The translations under genes were made by a program, and so were the position numbers. The notes beneath the pieces were generated by a model, which worked only from the letters and a program-made list of their open reading frames with translations, made no database searches and was not told the origin of the DNA. From Salibacteraceae bacterium (lineage in GTDB: Bacteria; Bacteroidota; Bacteroidia; Flavobacteriales_G; Salibacteraceae): a DNA stretch of 64,000 nucleotides. Positions 38,955 through 47,350 of this stretch are shown in pieces. The DNA is taken from contig JAGYJZ010000013.1 in the NCBI GenBank assembly GCA_018401875.1, positions 1 through 64,000 of the forward strand, in the 5' to 3' direction. Each line of letters opens with the position of its first letter. Position 1 is the first letter of the stretch.

Positions 38955-39305
38955 ATGCAACACCTCAACCTCTCATTTATCATCGAAAATGTATCAGACG
39001 AGCCTGAATTTATCGTCATGCTGTTGGGTGTTTTTAAGAGTAATGTAGATGCTGATTTAGAAGCATTGCGCGCTTCTATCGAACAAGAAAACCACGTGAA
39101 GATTAAGAAAGACGCCCACAAGGTGAAATCGAGTTTCCGCAGTTTAGGCATCGCTGATATGGCGCAGATGCTGCAATCGATTGAAGACATGGGGAAAAAC
39201 GAGGAAGACATCAGCGAGATTCGTGTGAAGTTTAACCGACTCGAGCAGCTCTTGCCCGAAGTGATGATGGAAGTGGACGCTTACATCGTCAAACACACGA
39301 CCTAA
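38955..39305 (+). CDS. Hpt-domain phosphotransfer protein
   Basis: 116 residues, a four-helix Hpt fold. The phosphoacceptor is His55 in HKVKSSFRSLG, matching HxxKSS. It would pass phosphate between a hybrid kinase and a response regulator. No kinase is nearby, so partners are unknown. Begins 8 bp after the previous gene. Confidence 0.78.
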   Translation: MQHLNLSFIIENVSDEPEFIVMLLGVFKSNVDADLEALRASIEQENHVKIKKDAHKVKSSFRSLGIADMAQMLQSIEDMGKNEEDISEIRVKFNRLEQLLPEVMMEVDAYIVKHTT

Positions 39306-39312
39306 ACTCCCG

Positions 39313-40110
39313 TTAAGGCACCACTTTAATGGCCTGCACAAAATTATCGGTGAAGCGCTCAGCCAAGATAAACTCTTCGATGTGATCGGTGCTGTGCGTA
39401 ACGCTTTCCTTTTTTATATCGATGCGATCATGGGTATAAAACAGGTCATCCCAATCTACTGAAAGCGCCAAGTGTTGTTTTTCACCGATCGTAAACTCAA
39501 GGTTTATCTCGCGCGACAAGCCCGAGCGGTAAAGCGAATCTAATCCTGTATGAAAAATGACATCGTGGGTGAAATTTTCACCTCCTGTGGTGTCAACTTT
39601 GGCTTCAAGAATGACAAATCGATACATGGAAGCCCACGACCAATACATGTTTGAGTAGGTGCTCAGCGGATGCTCATTGTTGTAGGTTGCCGGATCAATC
39701 GCGTTGAGCCCACCGGGCACTCCGATGCCGAATGCGATGCCATCATACACTCCTTCTGCTGCATTAAACACGTATTCTGTGCGCCATTGCGGTGTTAAAA
39801 TACCTGCGTCATACGGCTTTTGATCAAACAACTCGATTTCTGATATTGGCTGCGCTTGTTCTGAAGAAACAAGATTGATTTCGGCCATATAGAACTTAAA
39901 GGTCACCACTTTAACATTGTTTCCTTCCGCATCGATGAAGGATTCGTTGAGCGCCACCTGTTGCCCATTATGACTCAGGTAAAACGAAAGCGCCAACGAT
40001 GGTTCTTCTTTTCTAATTCCGGGTAAATCACCGTCACCACGGCAGCCGCTTAGCGCGCTTCCCACAAGCGCCAATGCCGCCATCAAAGCATATGCGCATA
40101 TTTTATTCAA
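39313..40110 (-). CDS. MbnP-like lipoprotein (second of pair)
   Basis: 265 residues with a lipoprotein signal (SALSGC). It shares with its neighbour the MYWSWASMYRF segment, HTGLDSLYRS, and a C-terminal beta region with IKV; these are marks of the MbnP-like family. In methanotrophs MbnP accompanies methanobactin genes and binds copper; in Bacteroidota its role is unclear. The start overlaps the upstream paralog's stop by 8 bp, so they form an operon. Confidence 0.75.
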   Translation of the reverse strand: MNKICAYALMAALALVGSALSGCRGDGDLPGIRKEEPSLALSFYLSHNGQQVALNESFIDAEGNNVKVVTFKFYMAEINLVSSEQAQPISEIELFDQKPYDAGILTPQWRTEYVFNAAEGVYDGIAFGIGVPGGLNAIDPATYNNEHPLSTYSNMYWSWASMYRFVILEAKVDTTGGENFTHDVIFHTGLDSLYRSGLSREINLEFTIGEKQHLALSVDWDDLFYTHDRIDIKKESVTHSTDHIEEFILAERFTDNFVQAIKVVP

Positions 40111-40921
40111 CGGTGATGGCGTTTACTGTGTTTTCAGTAATCTTTTCTGCCAGCGGCACGTTGTCAAATGTGTGGGTTGAAAGTTCGGTAGTGAAGTCAA
40201 CCTCAGCGAAAATCTTCTCGAAATCCACATTTACACGAATGATTAAATCATTTGCATCTAATTCTTTGGAATTCAAATCTATATATACCTCTCTAAGCAA
40301 TGAATTCAATCCCGTATGGTATTCAAAATTTCTGATATCCGAGCCGTCAGCATTGGGCGAAACATCAACGGTGCCGTTGAACGAAACGAAGCGGTAGCCT
40401 GATGCCCACGACCAATACATGGTGGGGTTGTGTGGCATAAACGGTCCTGAGGTTTGGGTGGTCGGGTCGAGGCCATTGTTGCGACATATATCTACACCAA
40501 GGTTGAACGAGAGTCCGGTGAGTGCCACATCAGCATTGGGTAGAAATGACGATTCAAACACGCGGTTATCGTCTTTAAACAGAATTGCATCAGACGTTTC
40601 CGTCACAACACAAGCTTCATTTTCATTACCCAGTAAAATATCTTTTTCGTCTAGCTTCAGGCTGATTTCAGTGAAGTAGATTCCGTAAAAATCCATGGTC
40701 AACGCGCGACCGTTTACTGTAAATTCTTGGTTTTCTTTAAATGCTTGGTTGCCAAACACGGGGTTAAACTCCAGCCTCACTTCGATCGGTTCCCACACGC
40801 AATTCTCTTCGCTATTTCCGACAGGATCATAGTTGAAGGCCATTTTTTGGTTGCAACCATCCTTCTTGCAGGAGGTGATGAGCAGCAGGATGAGGGGCAA
40901 AAGTGAAAAAAGTCGTTTCAT
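40103..40921 (-). CDS. MbnP-like lipoprotein (first of pair)
   Basis: 272 residues from the ATG at 40921, chosen because a lipoprotein signal (LLITSC, then KKDGC) begins there. Contains MYWSWASGYRFVSFNG and YHTGLNSLLRE, matching the neighbour at 39313. The pair probably arose by duplication. The usual MbnH-type cytochrome peroxidase partner is not seen in the window. Confidence 0.75.
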   Translation of the reverse strand: MKRLFSLLPLILLLITSCKKDGCNQKMAFNYDPVGNSEENCVWEPIEVRLEFNPVFGNQAFKENQEFTVNGRALTMDFYGIYFTEISLKLDEKDILLGNENEACVVTETSDAILFKDDNRVFESSFLPNADVALTGLSFNLGVDICRNNGLDPTTQTSGPFMPHNPTMYWSWASGYRFVSFNGTVDVSPNADGSDIRNFEYHTGLNSLLREVYIDLNSKELDANDLIIRVNVDFEKIFAEVDFTTELSTHTFDNVPLAEKITENTVNAITVE

Positions 40922-41065
40922 GGTATTTCTATTTGATGTGTTAAGACGCATAATCTTTCTTTTACGTTTACAAAGCATGCCAAAAATCATCATGTTAATC
41001 GAACGTTAAAAGGACTTTTATCACAAACGAATTTTGAATTGCTTTGAAGCACTAATTTCATCGGC

Positions 41066-42541
41066 ATGAAAAAAATCCATTTCTCGTTTCTTTTCGTTTG
41101 TGTGTATGCCTTCGCATTTGCGCAAGAACCCATAAAAAATTTCGATTTCAAATTTAAAATTAACGGCCTTTCTGACTCTACTGACAGTGCGGTTTACATA
41201 GCCAATTACTACGGAGGCAAGCAGTATTACTACGATACAGGAAGGGTTGAAAATGGTGTAGTACATTTTACAGGCGAATCGATTAAAGGTGGAATTTATT
41301 CGATCATCACGTGGGACAAGAAAGCCTATTTCGAATTTGTGGTGAACGAACCTGCCATTGAATTGGAAACCAACGCCAGCAATTTTGTGAATACGATGAG
41401 GGTGAAAACTTCAGAAGAAAACATAAAGTTTTACGAGTACCTCAATTTCATCAACGACAAATCTACCAATGCGCAGGCCTTGAAAAAGCGCATCGAAAAC
41501 GATAAAGACAAAGCCAATGAGGCCGAAAAGAAGAAATTGCAAGAGGCAATGGCGGCCATCGACAAGGAGGTGATTGAATACAAGAAAGCCTTCATTGCCA
41601 GTAATCCCGACTTATTCATCTCGAAAGTGTTTCAAGCTTCTGCTGAGCCGGATATTTCAGATTATGCAGAGATCGAAGACGAAACCGAGCGCAACCGAAA
41701 GCGCTACATCGAATTTAAGCGTCATTATCTTGAAGGCATGGATTTTTCGGACGAGCGATTGCTGCGCACGCCCATTTTCAACAACAAGCTTGAATACTAC
41801 ATCACCAAGCTTACGCCACAGGTTGCTGACAGTGTGATTGAGGCAGCAGATATGCTGGTGAGCATGGCAAAGGGAAATAAGGAGCCACACAAATTCATTG
41901 TACACACGATTACGAGCAAGTTTGAAGATTCGAAAGTGATGGGCATGGACGCGGTGCTTGTGCACATGGGTCAAACCTATTACTGTCCTGACAAGGCGTG
42001 GTGGTTGAGCAAAGAAAAACTCGATAAGTTTTGCGAACGTGTTGACGCGATGGCTCCTTTGCTTTTGGGCAAAAAGGCGCCTAATTTAATCCTTCAGGAC
42101 ACATCGGGTGCGTGGAGAAACATGTACGATATCAAATCAAAATACACGGTGCTTTATTTTTGGGATTCTGGCTGCGGACATTGCAAAAAAGTAACTCCGA
42201 AGCTCAAGGAGTTTTATGCCACCTACAAAGAACAAGGCGTGGAAGTATATGCGGTAGGCACCGAATTTGAAAACGAAGAGTGGATCAAATACATCAGCAA
42301 AAACGACCTTTTGTGGATCAACGTATCAGACACGCCTGAATCGAACAAAAACGCGCACCAGCTCATTCTTGAAGGCAAAACGACCTTGCAAAGCATGAAT
42401 TTCAGAGACACGTACGATATTTACAGCACGCCAAAAGCGTTCTTGCTTGACGAGAATAAGAAGATCATCGCGGCTAAGTTAATGCCTGAGCAGTTGGGCG
42501 AGTTTATCGACAATCAGCTAGAAAAAGACGCGAAAAAGTGA
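41066..42541 (+). CDS. thioredoxin-like protein with DUF4369/DUF5106 domains
   Basis: 491 residues. Signal peptide to about residue 19 (AFAFAQ), N-terminal DUF4369-like beta domain (to about 120), a helical central region resembling DUF5106, and a C-terminal TlpA-like thioredoxin domain with the redox pair Cys370-Gly-His-Cys373 (FWDSGCGHCKKVTPKL). Likely a periplasmic disulfide reductase. The 3' end overlaps the convergent methyltransferase by 24 bp. Confidence 0.82.
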   Translation: MKKIHFSFLFVCVYAFAFAQEPIKNFDFKFKINGLSDSTDSAVYIANYYGGKQYYYDTGRVENGVVHFTGESIKGGIYSIITWDKKAYFEFVVNEPAIELETNASNFVNTMRVKTSEENIKFYEYLNFINDKSTNAQALKKRIENDKDKANEAEKKKLQEAMAAIDKEVIEYKKAFIASNPDLFISKVFQASAEPDISDYAEIEDETERNRKRYIEFKRHYLEGMDFSDERLLRTPIFNNKLEYYITKLTPQVADSVIEAADMLVSMAKGNKEPHKFIVHTITSKFEDSKVMGMDAVLVHMGQTYYCPDKAWWLSKEKLDKFCERVDAMAPLLLGKKAPNLILQDTSGAWRNMYDIKSKYTVLYFWDSGCGHCKKVTPKLKEFYATYKEQGVEVYAVGTEFENEEWIKYISKNDLLWINVSDTPESNKNAHQLILEGKTTLQSMNFRDTYDIYSTPKAFLLDENKKIIAAKLMPEQLGEFIDNQLEKDAKK

Positions 42542-43306
42542 TGCTGGAAAACGGATGCTGAAGTGTTCTTTGGCTTGATTTTTCCCCATCCACACCAAAC
42601 CAAAAAAGAAAAGATCGACTGTGATTGTCACGGATCGGTCTTTTTTTATTTCGCTCCACGCGCGTTTCATTCCTGCCGAGTAATACAGGTCGTGCAGCAC
42701 GATAACTCCACCCGGGTTGAGCATTGTTTTGATGCGGTTGAAATAGCGCATGGTAGGTTCGTAATGATGGTCGCCATCGAGGAAGATGAAGTCGAAGGTT
42801 GAGGTGTTGGCTGCGAAAAAGCTGTCGAATGCTGCGCAGGAAACGTGCGCATTGCGGAGCTGACATTCGCGCAGTGCGTTGTTTGCAATATCGGTAAGGG
42901 CTGCATTCCCCTCCACTCCTTCTGCCCTGCTGTTTGGATTTGCGCTGGCCATGGCAGCCAGTGATTTCCCCAAGTTTGTGCCCAATTCTAAGATCGAGGC
43001 TGGTTTTAGGTAATGCACTAGGCGATGCATGAGTGCTACTTGAAACTGCGGCATGGCAGAGCGTTTGGCGTAGGTGGCGATGGGCACGCTGGTTTCTTTG
43101 CGCTGGCCATAATCCATGCCTTTGATGAGGCGTTGATCGCGCTTGAGTTGATTAAAATAAGCGGTGATGGATGCGGGAGTTGTTGGTTTAGTAGAATAAA
43201 TGCATTGATCGATAAGGCTGTAAACAAACGGAGAATGCACGCCATGCCTGGTTTTGGATAAAAACCGATGGAGAATAAAATCGCGCGAACGTTGATAAAG
43301 ACTCAT
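42518..43306 (-). CDS. class I SAM-dependent methyltransferase (Methyltransf_24-like)
   Basis: 262 residues from the ATG at 43306 (MSLYQRSRDFILHRFL); the frame extends further but would run through the tRNA. SAM motif ASILELGTNLGKSLAAMA, acidic VEGN, and FDFIFLDGDHHYEPTMRYF with VIVLHDLYYS are typical of O-methyltransferase-like class I enzymes. Substrate unknown. Confidence 0.8.
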   Translation of the reverse strand: MSLYQRSRDFILHRFLSKTRHGVHSPFVYSLIDQCIYSTKPTTPASITAYFNQLKRDQRLIKGMDYGQRKETSVPIATYAKRSAMPQFQVALMHRLVHYLKPASILELGTNLGKSLAAMASANPNSRAEGVEGNAALTDIANNALRECQLRNAHVSCAAFDSFFAANTSTFDFIFLDGDHHYEPTMRYFNRIKTMLNPGGVIVLHDLYYSAGMKRAWSEIKKDRSVTITVDLFFFGLVWMGKNQAKEHFSIRFPASLFRVFF

Positions 43307-43341
43307 TGTGATAATTACGATGTGCGAAAATGGATATTTCC

Positions 43342-43349
43342 TACATTTG
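43342..43349 (+). promoter_or_regulatory. TAnnTTTG-type -7 box of tRNA-Leu
   Basis: TACATTTG, 24 bp before the tRNA, matches the Bacteroidota -7 consensus. Confidence 0.45.
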
Positions 43350-43373
43350 CGCCCCGATAAAAACGAATTTCTT

Positions 43374-43456
43374 GCCCGGGTGGCGAAATTGGTAGACGCG
43401 CACGCTTGAGGGGCGTGTGAACTTAGTTCATGCTGGTTCGAGTCCAGTCCCGGGCA
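43374..43456 (+). tRNA. tRNA-Leu (GAG)
   Basis: 83 nt. Acceptor GCCCGGG pairs with CCCGGGC, discriminator A; anticodon stem CACGC/GCGTG with loop TTGAGGG gives anticodon GAG (decodes CUC/CUU). The T arm reads CTGG-TTCGAGT-CCAG. The long variable arm expected for leucine tRNA is present. CCA is not encoded (the sequence continues CCG). Confidence 0.95.
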
Positions 43457-43468
43457 CCGCAGGTGCAC

Positions 43469-43498
43469 GAAAGGCTTTCCGCAAGGAAGGCCTTTTTT
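43469..43498 (+). terminator. terminator after tRNA-Leu
   Basis: AAGGCTTTCC, loop GCAA, GGAAGGCCTT, followed by a T run; hairpin begins about 14 bp after the tRNA. Confidence 0.75.
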
Positions 43499-43567
43499 GT
43501 TTGTACTCAAACAAACGACTGATGAGAAGTTTATCATGAGTGAGTGAAGGATGAACGAATCGAATGA

Positions 43568-43584
43568 AGTCCAGTCCCGGGCAC
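43568..43584 (+). repeat. duplicated 3' end of tRNA-Leu
   Basis: AGTCCAGTCCCGGGCAC repeats the tRNA 3' end (43441-43457) 127 bp downstream. It is followed by a second terminator-like hairpin (AAGCCTTGT/ACAAGGCTT at about 43594-43620, then T5). This is either an old integration scar (att site) or a local duplication. Confidence 0.6.
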
Positions 43585-43613
43585 TTGATGATGAAGCCTT
43601 GTTGCGGAGCGAC

Positions 43614-43677
43614 AAGGCTTTTTCCGTTTTGCAAGCCAAGCCGAAGGCTTGAGCGAAGCAAATAAGGAAAAAGCCTT
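43614..43677. repeat. 12-bp perfect inverted repeat
   Basis: AAGGCTTTTTCC (43614-43625) and GGAAAAAGCCTT (43666-43677). Unknown role; it may be a decayed bidirectional terminator. Confidence 0.4.
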
Positions 43678-43769
43678 AGATGAGCGGAGCGAATCAGGCT
43701 TCATCCATTTCACGGCCAAACACTGGTCCAACGACCGAAGGGCGTTAATCCAGCATTACTTCCCTCGAT

Positions 43770-44027
43770 TTAGTCGTAATGAAATCTGCATTTCGCTATC
43801 AGTATTTCATCTGACTTCACTTGATAAATCAATCGGTGCTCATCATCAATTCTCCTTGACCAAAATCCTGAATATTTATATTTCAATGGCTCGGGTTTTC
43901 CAATTCCATCAAACGGGTTTCGACTACTATCTTTCAATAACTCATTGATTCGCTTCAACTTCTTTTTATCCGTCTTTTGCCAATAGTGTTAATCTTCCCA
44001 AGATTCATCCACGAAAATGTATTTCAT
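43770..44027 (-). pseudogene. yoeB: YoeB-family toxin with nonsense codon
   Basis: Read from the ATG at 44027: MKYIFVDESWED, TAA, HYWQKTDKKKLKRINELLKD, and so on to a normal end (KCRFHYD). Apart from the stop at codon 13, where the family usually has Tyr (one base from TAA), the sequence is a complete YoeB mRNA interferase. Either the toxin is inactivated, or the base is a sequencing error. Its ATG overlaps the yefM stop as ATGA. Confidence 0.75.
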
Positions 44028-44278
44028 TCTTCCAAAAGATTCTTGGCGCTTGAATTTCCAGATTTTAACTTTTCAATCGCTGAATTCAGGCGTTTTTCGT
44101 TTTCTCGGGAAGAAAGTTCATGTTGTGTTGCGCACAGCGCATTGTATTCAGCCAAGGACATGATCACTACACCATTGTTTTTTCCACGATTAATGATTAA
44201 GGTTTCAAAGTTTTGGGTCACGTTATCGAAATATCGCTTGATGTTTTTTCTGAAGTCGGATAGTGTTGTAGTAAGCAT
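44024..44278 (-). CDS. yefM: YefM-family antitoxin
   Basis: 84 residues, Phd/YefM fold: LSDFRKNIKRYFDNV, then LIINRGKNNGVVIMSLAEYN. Binds YoeB and represses the operon. The perfect palindrome upstream (44306-44323) is a fitting operator. Located just before the recombinase gene, pointing away from it. Confidence 0.9.
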   Translation of the reverse strand: MLTTTLSDFRKNIKRYFDNVTQNFETLIINRGKNNGVVIMSLAEYNALCATQHELSSRENEKRLNSAIEKLKSGNSSAKNLLEE

Positions 44279-44305
44279 GGCAATTTATTTAAGCGTATAA
44301 TAATG

Positions 44306-44323
44306 TGTACATAATTATGTACA
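44306..44323 (-). promoter_or_regulatory. YefM operator palindrome
   Basis: TGTACATAATTATGTACA is a perfect 18-bp palindrome carrying two TGTACA hexamers, the core known for YefM-YoeB binding in E. coli, 27 bp before yefM. Confidence 0.8.
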
Positions 44324-44340
44324 ATATTCTACCTGATCAA

Positions 44341-44587
44341 GTTTTTTGCGTTTGTTTATCAATGTTGATCACAGAGCGTAAGCATTGCGATCATCGATCA
44401 AATAAATGCGCTTTCCACGTATGGTGTTATGGATGATTACGCCAATGAAAAGGCTCGACCTCGGCAGTTTTGAACGTCAATTAATGCTATTGATAGATTT
44501 AATGCGGCCACAATAATTCATGAGCAACAGATCTATAAAAGTGGCTTTAATGCCATGGAATAATCTGACGCATCCGTTATTTTCTTC
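44341..44587. other. intergenic region between yefM and the recombinase
   Basis: No gene or clear repeat seen; short palindromic GATCATCGATC near 44391-44401. Confidence 0.35.
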
Positions 44588-44618
44588 TTGCATTTGGTCT
44601 CCACCTTTTCTATGTTTG
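44588..44618 (+). promoter_or_regulatory. putative promoter of the recombinase
   Basis: TTG at 44588-44590, 20-bp spacer, TATGTTTG at 44611-44618, fitting TTG-N19-TAnnTTTG. The box lies only 7 bp before the ATG, so the mRNA would be almost leaderless. Confidence 0.45.
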
Positions 44619-44625
44619 CTCTACT

Positions 44626-45852
44626 ATGGAAGATCAACAAAACACTACTGAGGTCAAAATCAGGCGAATATTTCACCGAGATAAGTTTCGGCTGGGGCTA
44701 TTTTTTCCAGTGAACCGTGAGTTTCAGAATATCGCTAAAAGTCTCGGTGCAGAGTGGTCTAGAACTTTTACATGTTGGTATATCGATGATGAAACTGACT
44801 CAATCAAGAAAATACTTTCAGCATTCAAAGGAGTAACGTGGATTGATTACAAGGATATTAATTCGCTTTTATCTGACACGGAAGATGAGCAGTTTAGAAT
44901 CGAGTTTAGAAGAAGATTTTCTAATTCTCCTGCGCAATTGCCTGTGCAAGTCACCGAATCAACGAAACCACGAGTTCTCTTACCGAAAGAGTATAAGGAC
45001 ATGTTGATTCGAAGAAGGTACAGCAAAAGCACAGTATCAACTTACTCTGGAATGTTTCTTCAATTTGTACGATTCTTCCATCCAAAAGCTCCTGAGGACG
45101 TTACTGAAGAAGAAATCAAAGACTACATGAAAATGTTGGTTGTAAAGCGAAAGGTTGCCCAAAGCACACACAACCAAGCTATAAATGCCATTAAGTTTTA
45201 CTACGAGCATGTTTTGGGTTTAGAGCGCAAAAAGTATTGGCTTGAGCGGCCGAGAACCGAAGAAAAATTGCCTGAAATTTTAAGCGAGGCAGAAGCTCTT
45301 AAGCTTGTTTTAGCTGGAAATAATTTAAAACATCAATGCATTATGGCTTTGATGTATTCAGGCGGATTGAGGCGTGGAGAAGTCATTCAATTGCGTATCC
45401 AGGATATTAAGACAGACCGAAATCAAATTTTTGTGCGTGGTGGAAAAGGCAAGAAAGACCGCGTAACGATTTTAGGTGAAAGCATTCGCGTTGGCATTGA
45501 GCGTTATTTAGAAGAGTATAAGCCAAATTATTGGTTGTTTGAGGGTCCGAATAGGAAACAATACAGTGGATCGAGTATAGGTCAAATTGTACGCGCAGCT
45601 GCAAAAAAAGCAGGTGTTAAGAAAGCCACACCGCACATGCTTAGGCATAGTTTTGCAACGCACTTAATGGATCATGGGACTGATTTGCGTTTGATACAGA
45701 CAATGCTTGGCCATCAGTCGCTGGAAACCACAGCGATTTACACGCACGTAAGTACCCGTGATTTGCAAAAAATCGTAAATCCGTTAGACAGAATTTTAAC
45801 CGGAAACCCTCAATTTAAAAGGATTACAGGAGATGATGTTGAAAAAAAATAA
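44626..45852 (+). CDS. tyrosine recombinase, probable cassette integrase
   Basis: 408 residues. Residues 10-70 form an extra N-terminal domain (IRRIFHRDKFRLGLFFPV, LGAEWSRTFTCWYI); a core-binding SAM-like domain follows at about 118-205; the catalytic domain has Arg249 (GGLRRGE), Lys274 (GGKGKKDR), His337-x-x-Arg340 (HMLRH), His363 (LGHQS) and nucleophile Tyr372 (IYTHVS). All six catalytic residues are present, so the enzyme is probably active. The ~20-residue insertion (I2 helix region) that marks canonical integron integrases between Lys and HxxR is absent: only about 60 residues separate them. The gene points into the array, with the cassette junction 26 bp after its stop. Otherwise it is like RitA/Xer-type recombinases common in Bacteroidota. 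Confidence 0.88.
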   Translation: MEDQQNTTEVKIRRIFHRDKFRLGLFFPVNREFQNIAKSLGAEWSRTFTCWYIDDETDSIKKILSAFKGVTWIDYKDINSLLSDTEDEQFRIEFRRRFSNSPAQLPVQVTESTKPRVLLPKEYKDMLIRRRYSKSTVSTYSGMFLQFVRFFHPKAPEDVTEEEIKDYMKMLVVKRKVAQSTHNQAINAIKFYYEHVLGLERKKYWLERPRTEEKLPEILSEAEALKLVLAGNNLKHQCIMALMYSGGLRRGEVIQLRIQDIKTDRNQIFVRGGKGKKDRVTILGESIRVGIERYLEEYKPNYWLFEGPNRKQYSGSSIGQIVRAAAKKAGVKKATPHMLRHSFATHLMDHGTDLRLIQTMLGHQSLETTAIYTHVSTRDLQKIVNPLDRILTGNPQFKRITGDDVEKK

Positions 45853-45886
45853 ATATCAAATTAACCTTTTACAATTCTTTATGGGC
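45853..45886 (+). other. attI-like junction
   Basis: Directly after the recombinase stop, the sequence ACAATTC|TTATGGGC changes at 45878/45879 into the cassette head TTATGGGCAAGTT seen again at 51091 and 52814. The base before TT is C here, not the G found at attC-like junctions, as expected if this left half belongs to the primary site. Confidence 0.55.
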
Positions 45887-46517
45887 AAGTTAGAAACGAC
45901 ACAACGGAATGACACAGACAAGAAAACCACGAAAATACTTAAACTGACAGTTCTTAAAAGATATTTTACAAATTGAAAACCAAAGATGAGATTAAAAGCT
46001 CTGCTTTAAAAAACAGGGCGTATTCCGAAAGCCAAACGAGTAGGAACAAATTTAAATTCAAAAAAATAGGCAATAATACAGTAGCCACACCAAGGGGCAA
46101 ACCCACATATTTCCAAAAAGAGGTGGAAAATAAAATGAAATATTTGTGTGAAAACTACCTACTTATAATTTTCTAAACCAAAATGACACATTAAATTCAA
46201 TCCAGTTAGGCAAAAGGAACTTGCAGGCCAACACTTAGATTTTCGCTTTCAAAATTCAAGATGAAAGTACATATGTTTTTGAATTAGAAGTTTCAAAGTC
46301 CACGGGCGGAATGACCAATGATAGCATATTAAAAGCAAGAAAACATGGACGAATTCATGGGTATCTTACAAAATGCCTCGGAGATTATGGATAACAGAGA
46401 GATGATATTAATAAACTAAAAAAGCAAAAAATAATAGTATAATATTGTATATTATATTCTTTATCATTATTATTTGGTTTTGCCTTGGTAGTGGACTAGA
46501 AATATTAATTACTAAAA

Positions 46518-46779
46518 ATGAAAAATACTACTCTATACAATAGCTGCAATATTTGCATTTTAGTTCCACAAGTTATTTTCCATGACTAAATAAGAAGACA
46601 TATATTACAAGATATCTAATGACATGTCTATTTCTCAAGTTGAATCAATACTTGGTAAAGGAGAATCGCAAGCATCTTCAAATGTTGACCTCGGAGAATA
46701 TGGAGGAAATATAGCTCTGAGTAATGACATATGGCAATCAGGCACAAAAGTGATTTCAATTACTTTTCAAACAAAATAA
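46518..46779 (+). pseudogene. small exported BamE/SmpA-like protein remnant
   Basis: The last 51 codons are intact (MSISQVESILGKGESQ, then DLGEYGGNIALSNDIW and ISITFQTK), resembling the short OmlA/DUF3862-type domain of small lipoproteins. The upstream part, starting at the ATG at 46518, reads as a signal peptide only after one or two frame corrections. Confidence 0.45.
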
Positions 46780-46804
46780 TGGCTAAAGCACAAAATGGGC
46801 TTTA

Positions 46805-46837
46805 AGTAAAAAATGAATAGGGCTTTGCCCCATTCAT
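46805..46837 (-). terminator. hairpin with T-run on minus strand
   Basis: ATGAATAGGGC (46813-46823), loop TTT, GCCCCATTCAT (46827-46837): 10 of 11 pairs. A run of six T follows on the minus strand. No minus-strand gene ends here, so it may simply be a palindrome within the cassette. Confidence 0.35.
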
Positions 46838-46869
46838 TTACACAAACATTAATAAATTCAAAGGAATAG

Positions 46870-47350
46870 AAAGAATTTTTACAGCCCAATACCTGTGTTG
46901 GCGCTCTAACGTCTTTATTTGGTTTGTGGGAATATGTGTCAAAATCAACTAACAACTCATCACCAAATGAGACTGAAAAAAATCTGAAGATAAACCCGAG
47001 GAGGTTTGTCGGCTGGGTTAAGGAGTATGCGGTATTCCAGCACAAGCTATTTTATGAAAAATCAATATGGTGATGATATGGTAATTAACGGAAATAAGGT
47101 TTCAGTTCCATCAATCGACTATAAATTCCTGATTAAAGCTACAATCGTAAACACAACAAATCAATCTTGAGGACAACGGCAGAGTTTACTAGAGGAACTT
47201 ACAGGAAATCATTTCGGGTAAATGTTATTCCTGACAAAATTCAGATATTCTTCAAGCGATGGTCAAGGTTCAAATCCTACTTATGTGTTAACCATAAATA
47301 GAAGTGATCAGGGCATTTGTAGCGCTGGGAAGTAACAGACCTGTAACCAA
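46870..47350 (+). pseudogene. unrecognised coding remnant
   Basis: Open pieces follow each other in different frames: NTCVGALTSLFGLWEYV and FVGWVKEYAVFQHKLFYEKS (to 47073), then YGDDMVINGNKVSVPSIDY and LIKATIVNTTNQS (to about 47170), then YSSSDGQGSNPTYVLTINRS. The amino acid composition is that of a real protein. I do not recognise the family. Confidence 0.4.

Noticed and set aside
43307-43639. Upstream extension of the methyltransferase at 42518
   Set aside because: The extended frame runs through the tRNA-Leu gene on the opposite strand.
44626-45852. Recombinase considered as XerC/XerD
   Set aside because: It has an extra N-terminal domain, lies outside core-gene context and is followed directly by cassette junctions.
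45973-46176. 67-codon open frame at the start of cassette 1
   Set aside because: It starts with TTG inside the shared cassette leader, which is non-coding in the other cassettes.
46805-46837. Hairpin considered as a further attC-like site
   Set aside because: It has no R boxes or 5-nt spacer with G|TT; it is a simple stem with a T run.
46767-47045. 92-codon minus-strand open frame
   Set aside because: The plus strand at the same place encodes protein-like pieces, and the minus frame shows no signal peptide or family.
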